Shown in pieces: positions 1 through 7,532 of a DNA stretch of 17,445 bases. The position numbers and the translations under genes are program-made. Position 1 is the first letter of the stretch. Each line of letters opens with the position of its first letter. The notes beneath the pieces were generated by a model. That model searched no databases and was not told the origin of the DNA. It worked only from the letters and a program-made list of their open reading frames with translations. The DNA is from Pseudomonadota bacterium (GTDB lineage: Bacteria; Pseudomonadota; Alphaproteobacteria; Rhizobiales; Beijerinckiaceae): contig JAFAEL010000042.1 of the NCBI GenBank assembly GCA_023423995.1, positions 1 through 17,445 on the forward strand, written 5' to 3'.

Positions 1-1010
1 GTGATGCGGAGCGACTTGCCCTCGCACGCGAAGGTGAACTGGCAGGCGAGGTGGCGGTGCCGGTTCTGGTACACTACGCCGCAGACCGAATTCGGGTAGA
101 GGCCGCTCCGGACGCGGTTCAGGACGACCTGCGCGACCGCCGCCTGGCCCTCCTGCGGTTCGCTCCGCGCTTCGAAATAGACCGCCTCCGCCAGGCATCG
201 CTGCTCCCGTTCCAGGTTGCCGGGGGCAATCAGGTCGGCATAGCGCGGCGGCGATTCTGCTTCGAGGCGGGCGAGGCCGGCCGCAGGACTTTGCGGCAGC
301 GATACCGGTGCGGCCGCGATTGCGAGCGGGATGCTCTCGACCGGGGCGGGCGTCGTGGACGCGAGCGCGACGGCGCGCGGCGTCGAGGGCGTGGCGCCAT
401 CCCCGGAGAGCCGGGCCGGCCCGCGGGACGCTCCGGTGGATCCGGCTGCGGCGGCTTTCGGCGACTGGACGGCACTCGAGTACCGGGTGGTGGTCGGAGC
501 CTCGCCGGCCCAGGGCTCGAGCGAGCGCGAGGCCTCCCAATCGGGGCCATCCAGCGAGCCCGGCATCAGCACGGTCGGTGGCAGGACCTGCTCGTCCTGC
601 GCGAAGGCGAGGCGCTGCGAGACGGGCGTCGAGCTGCGCGCGAGTTCGACGCCGCGGCGGCTCAGGCTCGGCTTGTGCTGAGGCAGAGGCTCGGCCTTGC
701 GCGCACGCTCGATCTGGGGATCGAGAGCGCCAGGCCCCTTGGCCTCGAACCGCAACGTGGGCTGCGCGCTCCCGGGAACCAGGTCGTCGAGCCGAAGCCG
801 CGGCAGCATCGCGCTCGCTCCGGCCAGGACACCGCCCGCCAGGACGAGCTGACCCTCATGCACCCGGGACTGACGGTAGGTCGGCGCGGCGCTGGCGCCT
901 GCCTGCGGATCGTTGCTCGCCACGGCCGTGAAGGACACGAGCATGCCGACGGCCAACGCCCATGGCGCCACTGTTGCGCAAACCCAGCGCAGGTTCGAAA
1001 GCCGACCCAT
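1..1010 (-). CDS. Cell wall hydrolase, SleB family (Hydrolase_2), C-terminus cut by window edge
   Basis: An open frame runs from the ATG at 1010 off the left edge, giving 336 residues without a stop. Residues about 8-31 are hydrophobic ([19 protein letters not shown]) and act as a signal peptide or membrane anchor. A linker of about 230 residues rich in Ala, Pro, Ser and Arg follows. From about residue 267 the SleB-type hydrolase domain begins: [18 protein letters not shown], then [26 protein letters not shown] in two parts, then [13 protein letters not shown]. Glu280 in AVYFEARSE is the expected catalytic glutamate of this lytic transglycosylase-like family. In non-sporulating alphaproteobacteria such proteins are peptidoglycan remodelling enzymes, so the spore-germination name should not be read literally. 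The start has GGACGAGG just upstream. The gene is divergent from mobA with a 74-base gap. The last part of the domain is outside the window. Confidence 0.88.
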   Translation of the reverse strand, partial: MGRLSNLRWVCATVAPWALAVGMLVSFTAVASNDPQAGASAAPTYRQSRVHEGQLVLAGGVLAGASAMLPRLRLDDLVPGSAQPTLRFEAKGPGALDPQIERARKAEPLPQHKPSLSRRGVELARSSTPVSQRLAFAQDEQVLPPTVLMPGSLDGPDWEASRSLEPWAGEAPTTTRYSSAVQSPKAAAAGSTGASRGPARLSGDGATPSTPRAVALASTTPAPVESIPLAIAAAPVSLPQSPAAGLARLEAESPPRYADLIAPGNLEREQRCLAEAVYFEARSEPQEGQAAVAQVVLNRVRSGLYPNSVCGVVYQNRHRHLACQFTFACEGKSLRI

Positions 1011-1084
1011 CCTCGTCCAAAGCCCGCCGGGAAACAGGGTCGAATTTTCGGCAATTACGGTTTCGGAGACGTTAAGGAGCGCAG

Positions 1085-1708
1085 ATGCGGACCTATCCAG
1101 ACACGCTCGGGGTCATCCTTGCCGGTGGGCTCGCGCGCCGCATGGGCGGCGGCGACAAGGGCCTGAACATGATCGCGGGTCGGCCGATCCTGGCGCAGGT
1201 CGCGGAGCGCCTGCGGCCGCAATGCGCGGGTCTGATTCTCAATGCCAACGGCGATCCGGAGCGCTTCGCAACGCTCGGGCTGCCGGTCGTGCCCGACTCG
1301 GTGCCGGGCTTCGCGGGACCGCTCGCGGGCGTCCTTGCGGGGCTCGACTGGGCAGCCGAGCACCGCCCCGACCTCGCCTGGATCGCTACGATCGGAGGCG
1401 ACACGCCCTTCGTGCCGGGGGACTTCGTGGCGCGGTTGCACGCCGCCCGGGAGAGCGCCGGCGCGATGCTGGCCTCGGCTTCCTCCGGCGGGCGGACGCA
1501 TCCGGTGAACGGCATCTGGCCCGTCGCGGTTCGCGAGGATCTGCGCCGGTCCCTTGTCCAGGACGAGGAACGCAAGGTGGGGCGGTGGACCTCACGCCAT
1601 GGGGCGGCACTTGCGGAATGGAGCGACAGCCCGGACCCCTTCTTCAACGTCAACGAGCCGACTGACCTGGAGGAGGCGCGTCGGATCGCCGGCCCGGAGG
1701 GTCAATAA
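1085..1708 (+). CDS. mobA: Molybdenum cofactor guanylyltransferase MobA
   Basis: The 207-residue protein joins GMP from GTP to Mo-molybdopterin to make the guanine dinucleotide form, the precursor of bis-MGD used by formate dehydrogenases, nitrate reductases and DMSO reductase family enzymes. The nucleotide-binding signature [16 protein letters not shown] is at residues 12-27, NANGDPERF is near 53-61, the [17 protein letters not shown] stretch is near 71-87, and GGDTPF at 104-109 holds the expected metal-binding Asp106. Length is normal for the family. The start is fixed by AAGGAG at 1074-1079, five bases before the ATG. The last 7 bases overlap the convergent moeA end, so the two transcripts are antisense at their tips. 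It is the only Moco gene here not in the minus-strand operon. Confidence 0.95.
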   Translation: MRTYPDTLGVILAGGLARRMGGGDKGLNMIAGRPILAQVAERLRPQCAGLILNANGDPERFATLGLPVVPDSVPGFAGPLAGVLAGLDWAAEHRPDLAWIATIGGDTPFVPGDFVARLHAARESAGAMLASASSGGRTHPVNGIWPVAVREDLRRSLVQDEERKVGRWTSRHGAALAEWSDSPDPFFNVNEPTDLEEARRIAGPEGQ

Positions 1709-2955
1709 AGCGAAGCGTAGGAATGGAAGCCGACCCGGTCCCCCGGTTCGATCCGCGTCACGGCTTCGCCGATCTCGACCAGCCCGTCGGTCTCGGTGAG
1801 GGAGGTGATGATTCCGGCTCCCTCGCGCGGATGCTTCCGCGCCACGACCGCGCCGGCATCGTCGCGTTCGAGCCGGACGCGAACATATTCCCGGCGGCCC
1901 GCCTTCTTCTTGTATGAAAAGCCCGTGCTCACGCTGACCGGAACCGGCGGGCGGCGCCGCTCTCCGGAGAGACGCGCGACGAGGGTCCGCCCGAGGAACG
2001 CGAAGGTGACGAATGCTGCTGCGGGGTTTCCGGGCAGGCCCATGAAGGGCGTGCCGCTCGCCATGCCCATCGCCACCGGACGGCCGGGCTTGATCCCGAT
2101 CCGCCAGAAGGTGAGGGCGCCTGTCTCCTCGAGAGCCGCCCGGACATGGTCTTCCTCGCCTGTGGACACGCCGCCGGTGGTGAGGATCAGGTCGTGCCCG
2201 TCGCCGGCTCGCGCGAGAGCCTCGCGGACGGCCTCGCGCCGGTCGGGCAGGATGCCGAGATCGTTCACCGCGCACCCGGCACGCCGGAGAAGCGCAGCCA
2301 GCATCGGCCGGTTCGCGTCGTAGAGCTGGCCGGGCCGGAGCGGAGAGCCCGGCTGGGCGACCTCGTCCCCCGTGGAGAGAAGAGCCACCCTCAGCGTCTT
2401 CCGGACCGCAACGGTGGTGCAGCCGAGCGCGCCGAGGAGGGCGAGATCGGCGGGCCGCAGACGTAGTCCCGCCTGCATCACGGAGCCGCCGATCGCCACG
2501 TCCTCCCCGGCTGTCCGCCTATTCGCGCCGGGCTTCAGGCCTGCCGGGAAGCGAGCCTTGCCGCCCGCTTCGCTGACGACGTCCTCCTGCATGAAGACGG
2601 TGTCGAAGCCCTGCGGCATGGGTGCGCCGGTGAAGATCCGCACGGCCGTTCCCGGCTGTGCGGCATCGGGCGCCCCGCCTGCCGCGATGCGACCCACGAC
2701 CGGCAGCACCGTATCGCCCTGGGGCAACAGATCGGCGAAGCGGACTGCGTAGCCATCGACGGCGGAGTTGTCGAAGGGCGGGAGGTTCAGGCCGGCGACC
2801 ACGTTCTCCGCGAGGACGCGACCATCCGCATCGAAGGCGGGTATCGTTTCAGTCCCGACCGTGCAGGACAGGCGCGTCTCGATCAGCTCGAGGGCGTCTT
2901 CCAGCGGCATCAGCCGGTCGCCGGTCGCAAAGCAATCGTTCGTGAGCTGAGCCAT
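1702..2955 (-). CDS. moeA: Molybdopterin molybdenumtransferase MoeA (canonical copy)
   Basis: This 417-residue cytoplasmic protein should insert molybdate into adenylylated molybdopterin, the last step of Mo-MPT formation. All expected MoeA signatures are intact: PPFDNSAVDGYAVR at 59-72, TGAPMPQGFDTVFMQED at 109-125, RTAGEDVAIG at 147-156, STGDE at 194-198, TTGGVSTGEEDH at 259-270, IKPGRP at 288-293 and GLPGNP at 306-311. The C-terminal beta-barrel (domain IV) follows from about residue 335. It is the last gene of the four-gene minus-strand Moco operon, starting 11 bases after the mobB stop, with only a weak AGG upstream. Of the three MoeA-family genes here, this one is the best candidate for the housekeeping enzyme. 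Confidence 0.95.
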   Translation of the reverse strand: MAQLTNDCFATGDRLMPLEDALELIETRLSCTVGTETIPAFDADGRVLAENVVAGLNLPPFDNSAVDGYAVRFADLLPQGDTVLPVVGRIAAGGAPDAAQPGTAVRIFTGAPMPQGFDTVFMQEDVVSEAGGKARFPAGLKPGANRRTAGEDVAIGGSVMQAGLRLRPADLALLGALGCTTVAVRKTLRVALLSTGDEVAQPGSPLRPGQLYDANRPMLAALLRRAGCAVNDLGILPDRREAVREALARAGDGHDLILTTGGVSTGEEDHVRAALEETGALTFWRIGIKPGRPVAMGMASGTPFMGLPGNPAAAFVTFAFLGRTLVARLSGERRRPPVPVSVSTGFSYKKKAGRREYVRVRLERDDAGAVVARKHPREGAGIITSLTETDGLVEIGEAVTRIEPGDRVGFHSYASLY

Positions 2956-2966
2956 TGCCGTGAGAC

Positions 2967-3503
2967 CTAAGCGGCAGAGGCCGCAAGCCGACGCAGAACG
3001 TCGCCCAGCGGCAACGCCTGGGACATCGCGATGTTCGCGATCCCGGCCGTGTCGTCCAGGTGAACCGCCGGCATCGGGAGGTCGGCCGGAATCTCGCCGT
3101 CTGTCGCAAGGGCGACGATCGCCGGCAGTTCGGGAAACAGAAAGGGCCGGCCATTGGCGACGCGGTGCACCTCGATCTTCGGGTGCGCCGAGCGCTTGAA
3201 GCCCTCCACGATCACGAGATCGACCGGCGAGAGGCGCCCGAGCAGCGTGGCAAGATCCGCCTCCGGCTCGTCCCGGAGCTCATGGATCAGCGCGTAGCGC
3301 CGGCTGGACGAGATGAGGACCTCGGTCGCGCCCGCCGTTCGGTGGGTGTGCGAGTCCTTGCCCGGCTGGTCGATGTCGAACGCATGATGGGCGTGCTTGA
3401 GCGTCGAGACGGAGACGGAGCGGCGCGTCAGCTCCGGGATGAGCTTTGCAAGGAGCGTCGTCTTTCCGGCGCCGCTCCAGCCGGCGAGTCCGATGACGCG
3501 CAT
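2967..3503 (-). CDS. mobB: Molybdopterin-guanine dinucleotide biosynthesis GTPase MobB
   Basis: The 178-residue P-loop protein carries a Walker A motif GWSGAGKTT at residues 8-16. It then has the MobB-specific stretch HHAFDIDQPGKDSHTHRTAGA near 39-59 (written here in family order H-H-x-F-D-x-D-x-P-G-K-D-S) and VDLVIVEGFK near 94-103, which is the Walker B region with the VEGFK signature. MobB binds GTP and partners with MobA in making MGD, raising its efficiency but not being strictly required in E. coli. The ATG follows the stop of the upstream MoeA fusion gene with no gap (TGAATG), with GAGG about six bases upstream, so translation is probably coupled. The short C-terminal tail shows nothing unusual. 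Confidence 0.94.
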   Translation of the reverse strand: MRVIGLAGWSGAGKTTLLAKLIPELTRRSVSVSTLKHAHHAFDIDQPGKDSHTHRTAGATEVLISSSRRYALIHELRDEPEADLATLLGRLSPVDLVIVEGFKRSAHPKIEVHRVANGRPFLFPELPAIVALATDGEIPADLPMPAVHLDDTAGIANIAMSQALPLGDVLRRLAASAA

Positions 3504-5459
3504 TCAGGCCTCGCCTGCCGGCTTGAAGCCGAGCTTGTGAAGCGCCTCGAGCGAGGTGGGCTCGTGGAGGGCCGCGAGGAACCTGCGGACGGCGGGCCTC
3601 TCACGTCGGGATGAGAGCAGCGCGAAGTCGTAATGCTCCTCGGCAATGGGGATGAAGCGCAGGCCATAGGCATCGGCGACGGGCCTGATGGCGATCCCCC
3701 AATCGGCACGGCCTCTCGCGACGGCCGCAGCGACCGCGTTGTGCGAGCGTGGCTGGTTGGAATAGCCCTCCGGCCGCACGCCCTTCAGCAGGCCGTCGAT
3801 GACGATGCGGGTGCCGGCGCCGGCGTTGCGGTTGACCATGTGGCAGTCGGGATCGGCCAGCGCGGCAGCGAGGGCGGCTTCCAGCGAGAGCCCCTCGAAT
3901 CGGGTGTCGCCGGGCCGATACAGGAAGCCCTGCATCCGCCGCCAGCCTTCGACCAACTCCATACCCTCAGTGAGGTACGAGCGATTGTAGATGCCGGTCG
4001 CCGGGTCGACGAGGTGGATCGGGGCGAGATCGCATTCGCCGCGCCGCAACGCGGCGAGTCCGCCCTGGCTGCCGACGGCCATCAGCCGGGCTCGGATGCC
4101 CTCGGCCGCGAGATGGGAGATGATCGGCTCGAGCCCGACGCAATGGCTGCCCATGATGACGAGGTCCGGCTCGCTCACATGCGGCGTGAACAGCGTCACC
4201 TCCACCTGCGTCCCGGCCGGTACGGTATCCGCAAGGGCCTCGACCGTGACGAATCCGTCCGCTTGCGAGAAGGCCGTGACCGAGCCCGAGCCCTTTCCGA
4301 TCGGGTAGGCGGCGAGGCCGCTTTCAGTGCCGACCAGGGACACCATGACGAATTCGGTCCGGCCGAGCTCGGACGGGACCCGCATCGGCAGCGTCGCGTC
4401 CACGACGGCGCTCGTCCGGGGCGGCAGTCCGGCAAGGCGGCGCAGGCTGGGCGCCACCATGTCGTGGAACGTGAACATGGCCGAGGTCGGGAAGCCCGGA
4501 AGCACCACGACCGGCTTGCCTGCGCACACCGCGAGCAGAAGCGGCTTGCCCGGCTTCAGCGCCACGCCATGGGCCACGATCCCGGGCGGCCCGAGCTCGC
4601 CGATGAGCCGGTAGGTCAGGTCCCCGGCGCCCTTGGAGGTGCCGCCTGACAGCACGACCATGTCGCACTCGGCGTGGGCTCTTGCGATGGCGGCGCGAAG
4701 CATCTCCGGCTCGTCCGGGATGGTGCCGTAGGCGATTGGCTCGCCGCCATTCTCGGCCACCGCCGCGGCGACCACCGGGCCGTTGCTGTCATAGATGGAG
4801 GCGGGACCGAGCGGCTGGCCTGCGGGCACGAGTTCGTCGCCGGTCGAGATGATTCCCACGCGGGGTCGTCGCCAGACCTCGACCTCCGCGATGCCGCACG
4901 CGGCCAGGACACCGACCTCGCGTGACCCGACCACCGTTCCACGACGGACGATCGTCTCCCCGGCCGTGATGTCCGATCCGGCAAAGGACAGGAAGGCGCC
5001 CGGCGCGACGGGACGGCGCACCTCGGTCGCGCCCGAGCCGACGGGCTCGGTTGTCTCGACCATGATCACCGCATCCGCCCCGCGGGGAACCGGGCCGCCC
5101 GTGGCGATCGGCGTCGCCGTCCCATGCATGACGTCGAGACGGGGGACGACCCCGCAGGCGATCGTCTCCCCGTTCAGTTCGAGTCTGACCGGGCGGCCTT
5201 CCGATGCCGACGCGAGGTCCGCCGAGCGAACCGCGAAGCCATCCACCAGCGCACGATCGAACGGCGGCACGTCGATCCCGGCGGCAACGTCCACGGCCAG
5301 GACGCGGCCGAGCGCGGCCGCGAGTTCGACGCGCTCGGTCCCGACCGGCTTCGGGCGGAGCGCGCTTTCGAAGCGCAGCAAGGCCTCGTCCCGCGGGAGA
5401 ACCTGAAGAAACTGGTCCTGCGTCGCGGCGGCGGGAAGATCACGGGGTTGGCTGTTCAT
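3504..5459 (-). CDS. MoeA fused to a PBP-like (COG1910/PF12727-type) ligand-binding domain
   Basis: The 651-residue protein has two parts. Residues about 15-425 are a full MoeA with intact motifs: PPFDRALVDGFAVRSADL at 65-82, GGPVPRGADAVIMVE at 121-135, ISTGDEL at 204-210, SGGTSKGAGD at 271-280, LKPGKP at 301-306 and PGFPTSAM at 321-328. Residues about 430-651 match the periplasmic-binding-protein-like family related to ModA: DLVIMGSHCVGLEPII, then VGSQGGLAALRRGECDLAPIHL in two parts, DPATGIYN, and NRNAGAGTRIVIDGLLKG. There is no signal peptide, so the binding domain must be cytoplasmic. The fusion is a known architecture. The ligand is not established; molybdate, tungstate or a pterin intermediate are guesses. 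Its ATG overlaps the upstream stop (ATGA) and its stop touches the mobB start. Confidence 0.93.
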   Translation of the reverse strand: MNSQPRDLPAAATQDQFLQVLPRDEALLRFESALRPKPVGTERVELAAALGRVLAVDVAAGIDVPPFDRALVDGFAVRSADLASASEGRPVRLELNGETIACGVVPRLDVMHGTATPIATGGPVPRGADAVIMVETTEPVGSGATEVRRPVAPGAFLSFAGSDITAGETIVRRGTVVGSREVGVLAACGIAEVEVWRRPRVGIISTGDELVPAGQPLGPASIYDSNGPVVAAAVAENGGEPIAYGTIPDEPEMLRAAIARAHAECDMVVLSGGTSKGAGDLTYRLIGELGPPGIVAHGVALKPGKPLLLAVCAGKPVVVLPGFPTSAMFTFHDMVAPSLRRLAGLPPRTSAVVDATLPMRVPSELGRTEFVMVSLVGTESGLAAYPIGKGSGSVTAFSQADGFVTVEALADTVPAGTQVEVTLFTPHVSEPDLVIMGSHCVGLEPIISHLAAEGIRARLMAVGSQGGLAALRRGECDLAPIHLVDPATGIYNRSYLTEGMELVEGWRRMQGFLYRPGDTRFEGLSLEAALAAALADPDCHMVNRNAGAGTRIVIDGLLKGVRPEGYSNQPRSHNAVAAAVARGRADWGIAIRPVADAYGLRFIPIAEEHYDFALLSSRRERPAVRRFLAALHEPTSLEALHKLGFKPAGEA

Positions 5460-6541
5460 AGGACCAGGAACTCGGCCGATACGGTCTCGCCCGCGGCAAA
5501 GCCTTCGCTTTCAGGGGGGATGATCGTCCAGGCATCAGCTGCAGCCATGACCTGTAGTGGCAGGTCGCCGGTCGCAAGGGGCTCGAGGCCGTCACCCGCC
5601 GTGCGAAGGAGGACGAGTTCCGAGATCCCGACTGTCGAGGAGATCTTGCGCGTGAGTCGCCGCTCCTCGCGGGCCGGATCGCGCGCGCCCGCAAGCTTCG
5701 CGACGACGGGGCGGGCGAGGGCGAGCCAGATCCCGAGCGCGTCCGCGAGGCGGTTCGGCACGACGAGAACCGGGATCGTGCCAAGAAGGGATGCCATCCC
5801 GTCTTCGCCGGGGCGCAACGCGAGCCGGTCCGCGACAGGCTGTACCGCCCGCCCGCCGAGCATCGTGGCCCACTCGGCCGGAGGGCCGATGGCGATGACG
5901 AGATCAGGCCTGCCGCCGACTATCTCGCCTGCCGAGGTGCTGGCACCTGCCGCGTGGGCGACCTCGAAGAGCAGTCGCGCGACGGGGCCGTCGGAATCGT
6001 GGGCCAGCACGGCGAGATGGGGACGTCGGATCTCGCAATGTGTGATCCCGGCCGCAGCCGCGAGGGCGATGTCGAGTGGGCGGAGGAGCTCGCCAGCACC
6101 TCTCAGGACCGTGCCGGCAGGAGCATCCTCGCCAATCCGGCGCGCCCAGGCGCCAGGCGCGGCACTCTCCTGGGCCTCTGCCAGTCCCCCCATCACCAGG
6201 ACCGCATCCTCCGGCAGCACCGCATCCGCGCCGTTCGGCAAGACGTCGCCGGCCTCCACGAGCGTCGGCATGGCAGGGAGGGGGAGGGGAGAATACGGCC
6301 CTGCCCCAAGCGTATCGGTCGACCGCACGGCGTAGCCGCGCCGAAGCGCCATCGCTGTCCCAGGGACGGGAGAGGGCACGACGAGCGGCGAGGCAAGCAC
6401 CCCGCCCTTCGCCTCCGCGAGCGCAGCGCGATGCGGCGGCACCGGGCCGACGCCCGCCAGCAGGCCCGCGAGTACGCGGGCGACGGGTGCCGGCAGCCCG
6501 GCCGGTGCGGGCGGGAAGAATATGAGCGCGGTGGACATCAT
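5456..6541 (-). CDS. Degenerate MoeA-like molybdopterin-binding protein, first gene of the Moco operon
   Basis: Counting from the second ATG (6538) the protein has 360 residues, about 50 fewer than MoeA. It keeps MoeA features such as RRGYAVRSTDT (67-76), PNGADAVLPEDA (101-112), RRIGEDAPAG (133-142) and LLRPLDIALAAAAGI (151-165), and a C-terminal barrel-like end. It has lost the others. The Asp of the usual MDGYAV is replaced, STGDE is replaced by AHDSDG (179-184), no GGVSxGxxD remains (IAIGPPAEWATML instead), and GLPGNP is reduced to VVPNRLADAL. It therefore looks like a non-catalytic paralogue that may bind molybdopterin or a partner. Two adjacent ATGs (6541, 6538) lie after CTGGAAC; another in-frame ATG at 6562 (adding MPESAWN) lies 19 bases after a strong AAGGAGG. 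It overlaps the next gene by ATGA. Confidence 0.85.
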   Translation of the reverse strand: MMSTALIFFPPAPAGLPAPVARVLAGLLAGVGPVPPHRAALAEAKGGVLASPLVVPSPVPGTAMALRRGYAVRSTDTLGAGPYSPLPLPAMPTLVEAGDVLPNGADAVLPEDAVLVMGGLAEAQESAAPGAWARRIGEDAPAGTVLRGAGELLRPLDIALAAAAGITHCEIRRPHLAVLAHDSDGPVARLLFEVAHAAGASTSAGEIVGGRPDLVIAIGPPAEWATMLGGRAVQPVADRLALRPGEDGMASLLGTIPVLVVPNRLADALGIWLALARPVVAKLAGARDPAREERRLTRKISSTVGISELVLLRTAGDGLEPLATGDLPLQVMAAADAWTIIPPESEGFAAGETVSAEFLVL

Positions 6542-6582
6542 GTTCCAGGCGGATTCTGGCATGCCAGGCTGGCGCCGGGAAC
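6542..6582. promoter_or_regulatory. Nested inverted repeat between tusA and the Moco operon (operator or 5'UTR hairpin candidate)
   Basis: Two dyads share almost one centre. The outer arms are GTTCCAGGCG (6542-6551) and CGCCGGGAAC (6573-6582), complementary at 9 of 10 positions. The inner one is a perfect 12-base palindrome, CTGGCATGCCAG (6556-6567). The element fills most of the 66-base divergent gap and its left end touches the ATG of the MoeA-like gene. It could be a binding site for a dimeric regulator serving both directions. As RNA in the operon leader it could pair the GGAAC just before the ATG and hide it from ribosomes. I cannot name a regulator and it does not match a Moco riboswitch that I could recognise by eye. 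Confidence 0.45.
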
Positions 6583-6588
6583 CTCCTT
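6581..6588 (-). promoter_or_regulatory. Strong Shine-Dalgarno-like AAGGAGGT upstream of the MoeA-like gene
   Basis: On the minus strand the bases read AAGGAGGT, a near-perfect match to the 16S rRNA anti-SD. The nearest in-frame start is the ATG at 6562, 19 bases downstream by plain counting. The intervening RNA includes GCCAGCCTGGC, which could fold and bring the two closer. It either marks 6562 as the true start, serves an unseen leader peptide, or is coincidence. It is the only strong ribosome site near this operon's start. Confidence 0.35.
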
Positions 6589-6607
6589 GCGGCATCTGGC
6601 CCCCACC

Positions 6608-6868
6608 ATGTCCGAGCAGGTCGAACTCCGTCTGGATCTCCGAGGTCTCAAGTGTCCGCTGCCGGCGCTGAGGACGCGCGTGGCGCTCGCGCGGCTCAGC
6701 CCGGGCGATCTCCTCACGGTCGAATGCACCGATCCGCTCGCCGGCATCGACATCCCTCACCTGGTCCGGGAGACAGGCGACAGCCTCGAAGGGTCGGAGC
6801 GGGTCGGAGACGCGATGATCTTTCGGATCCGCAAGACAGCGCTCACGTCCTCGGAAAGCTCCGGCTGA
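6608..6868 (+). CDS. tusA: TusA-family sulfurtransferase
   Basis: The 86-residue protein has the TusA/SirA fold signature [15 protein letters not shown] at residues 10-24, with the persulfide-carrying cysteine at position 16 in the CPxP motif, followed by the usual [14 protein letters not shown] stretch and an [10 protein letters not shown] helix. TusA relays sulfur from cysteine desulfurase to tRNA thiolation and, in E. coli, affects the supply of sulfur to molybdopterin and formate dehydrogenase maturation. Its position divergent from the Moco operon suggests the second role here, which is inference. No clear ribosome site precedes the ATG; a TTG at 6587 with GGGA upstream is a possible alternative start. 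The 3' end overlaps the convergent DNA glycosylase gene by 26 bases. Confidence 0.92.
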   Translation: MSEQVELRLDLRGLKCPLPALRTRVALARLSPGDLLTVECTDPLAGIDIPHLVRETGDSLEGSERVGDAMIFRIRKTALTSSESSG

Positions 6869-7466
6869 GAAAGGGCGATCCGGCAAGGCCGAACCGCCAG
6901 GGAAGGTCGACCGCCTTGCTGATCCCGATCCGCGGACCCGCGACGATCTGCAAAGCCGTCCCGCTCCGCGCCTCGAGCTCGAAGGGCGGCTGACGGAGCG
7001 ACAGGCCGTCATGCGCGATCGTGATGCCCAGCGCCTGGGTGAGGCGGCCGGGGCCGGAGCACAACGCCCGCATCTCCGCGACGCCGCGCCTCGACCGCAT
7101 GGTGTCGAGCCCCGTCGTCGGCTCTAGCGCCCGGATCAGGACCGCGCTGCCATGCCCCTCGTCCCCGCAGACGAAGTTGAGGCACCAATGGATCCCATAG
7201 GACCGATAGACGTATGCCCGCCCGGGCGGGCCGAACATGGCCGCGTTCCGACGGGTCGGTCCCGAGAAGCTGTGCGAGGCCGGGTCCTCCCGGTCATAGG
7301 CCTCCGTCTCGACGATGATGCCGCCGATGCCGTCCAGAATGAGCGTCGAGCCGATGAGGTCCCGGGCGACCGCGACGACCGGGCGGGCGAAAAACCGCTC
7401 GTCCAGGGGCTGGGCCGCACGCGCGGGTTGCGCCGGCTCGGTTGATCTTTCACTCACAGCGTCCAT
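6843..7466 (-). CDS. DNA-3-methyladenine glycosylase (AAG/MPG family)
   Basis: This 207-residue base-excision repair enzyme removes alkylated and deaminated purines such as 3-methyladenine. It has the AAG-family signatures [18 protein letters not shown] at 52-69, where Glu55 and Tyr57 align with the catalytic Glu and base-stacking Tyr of human AAG and His65 with its base-contacting His. [20 protein letters not shown] at 72-91, HWCLNFVC and [13 protein letters not shown] at 136-148 follow. The first 20 residues are a disordered Pro/Ala-rich extension. GAGG lies four bases before the ATG. It is divergent from the tartrate dehydratase (66-base gap) and its 3' end overlaps tusA. No SOS box is visible in front of it. 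Confidence 0.94.
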   Translation of the reverse strand: MDAVSERSTEPAQPARAAQPLDERFFARPVVAVARDLIGSTLILDGIGGIIVETEAYDREDPASHSFSGPTRRNAAMFGPPGRAYVYRSYGIHWCLNFVCGDEGHGSAVLIRALEPTTGLDTMRSRRGVAEMRALCSGPGRLTQALGITIAHDGLSLRQPPFELEARSGTALQIVAGPRIGISKAVDLPWRFGLAGSPFLSRSFPRT

Positions 7467-7532
7467 ACGACCTCAACGAACAGGCTGCCCGAGGGCGACC
7501 TGGCTGCAATGCGACGAGCCGAGAAGGGCGAG

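Noticed and set aside
51..1166. Long plus-strand open frame of 371 codons over the hydrolase gene
   Set aside because: The product is Arg/Gly-rich with no recognisable domain, and the opposite strand encodes a clear SleB-family protein throughout.
6542..6607. Moco riboswitch in the operon leader
   Set aside because: The leader is too short and I could not recognise the multi-stem Moco RNA pattern; only a simple nested dyad is present.
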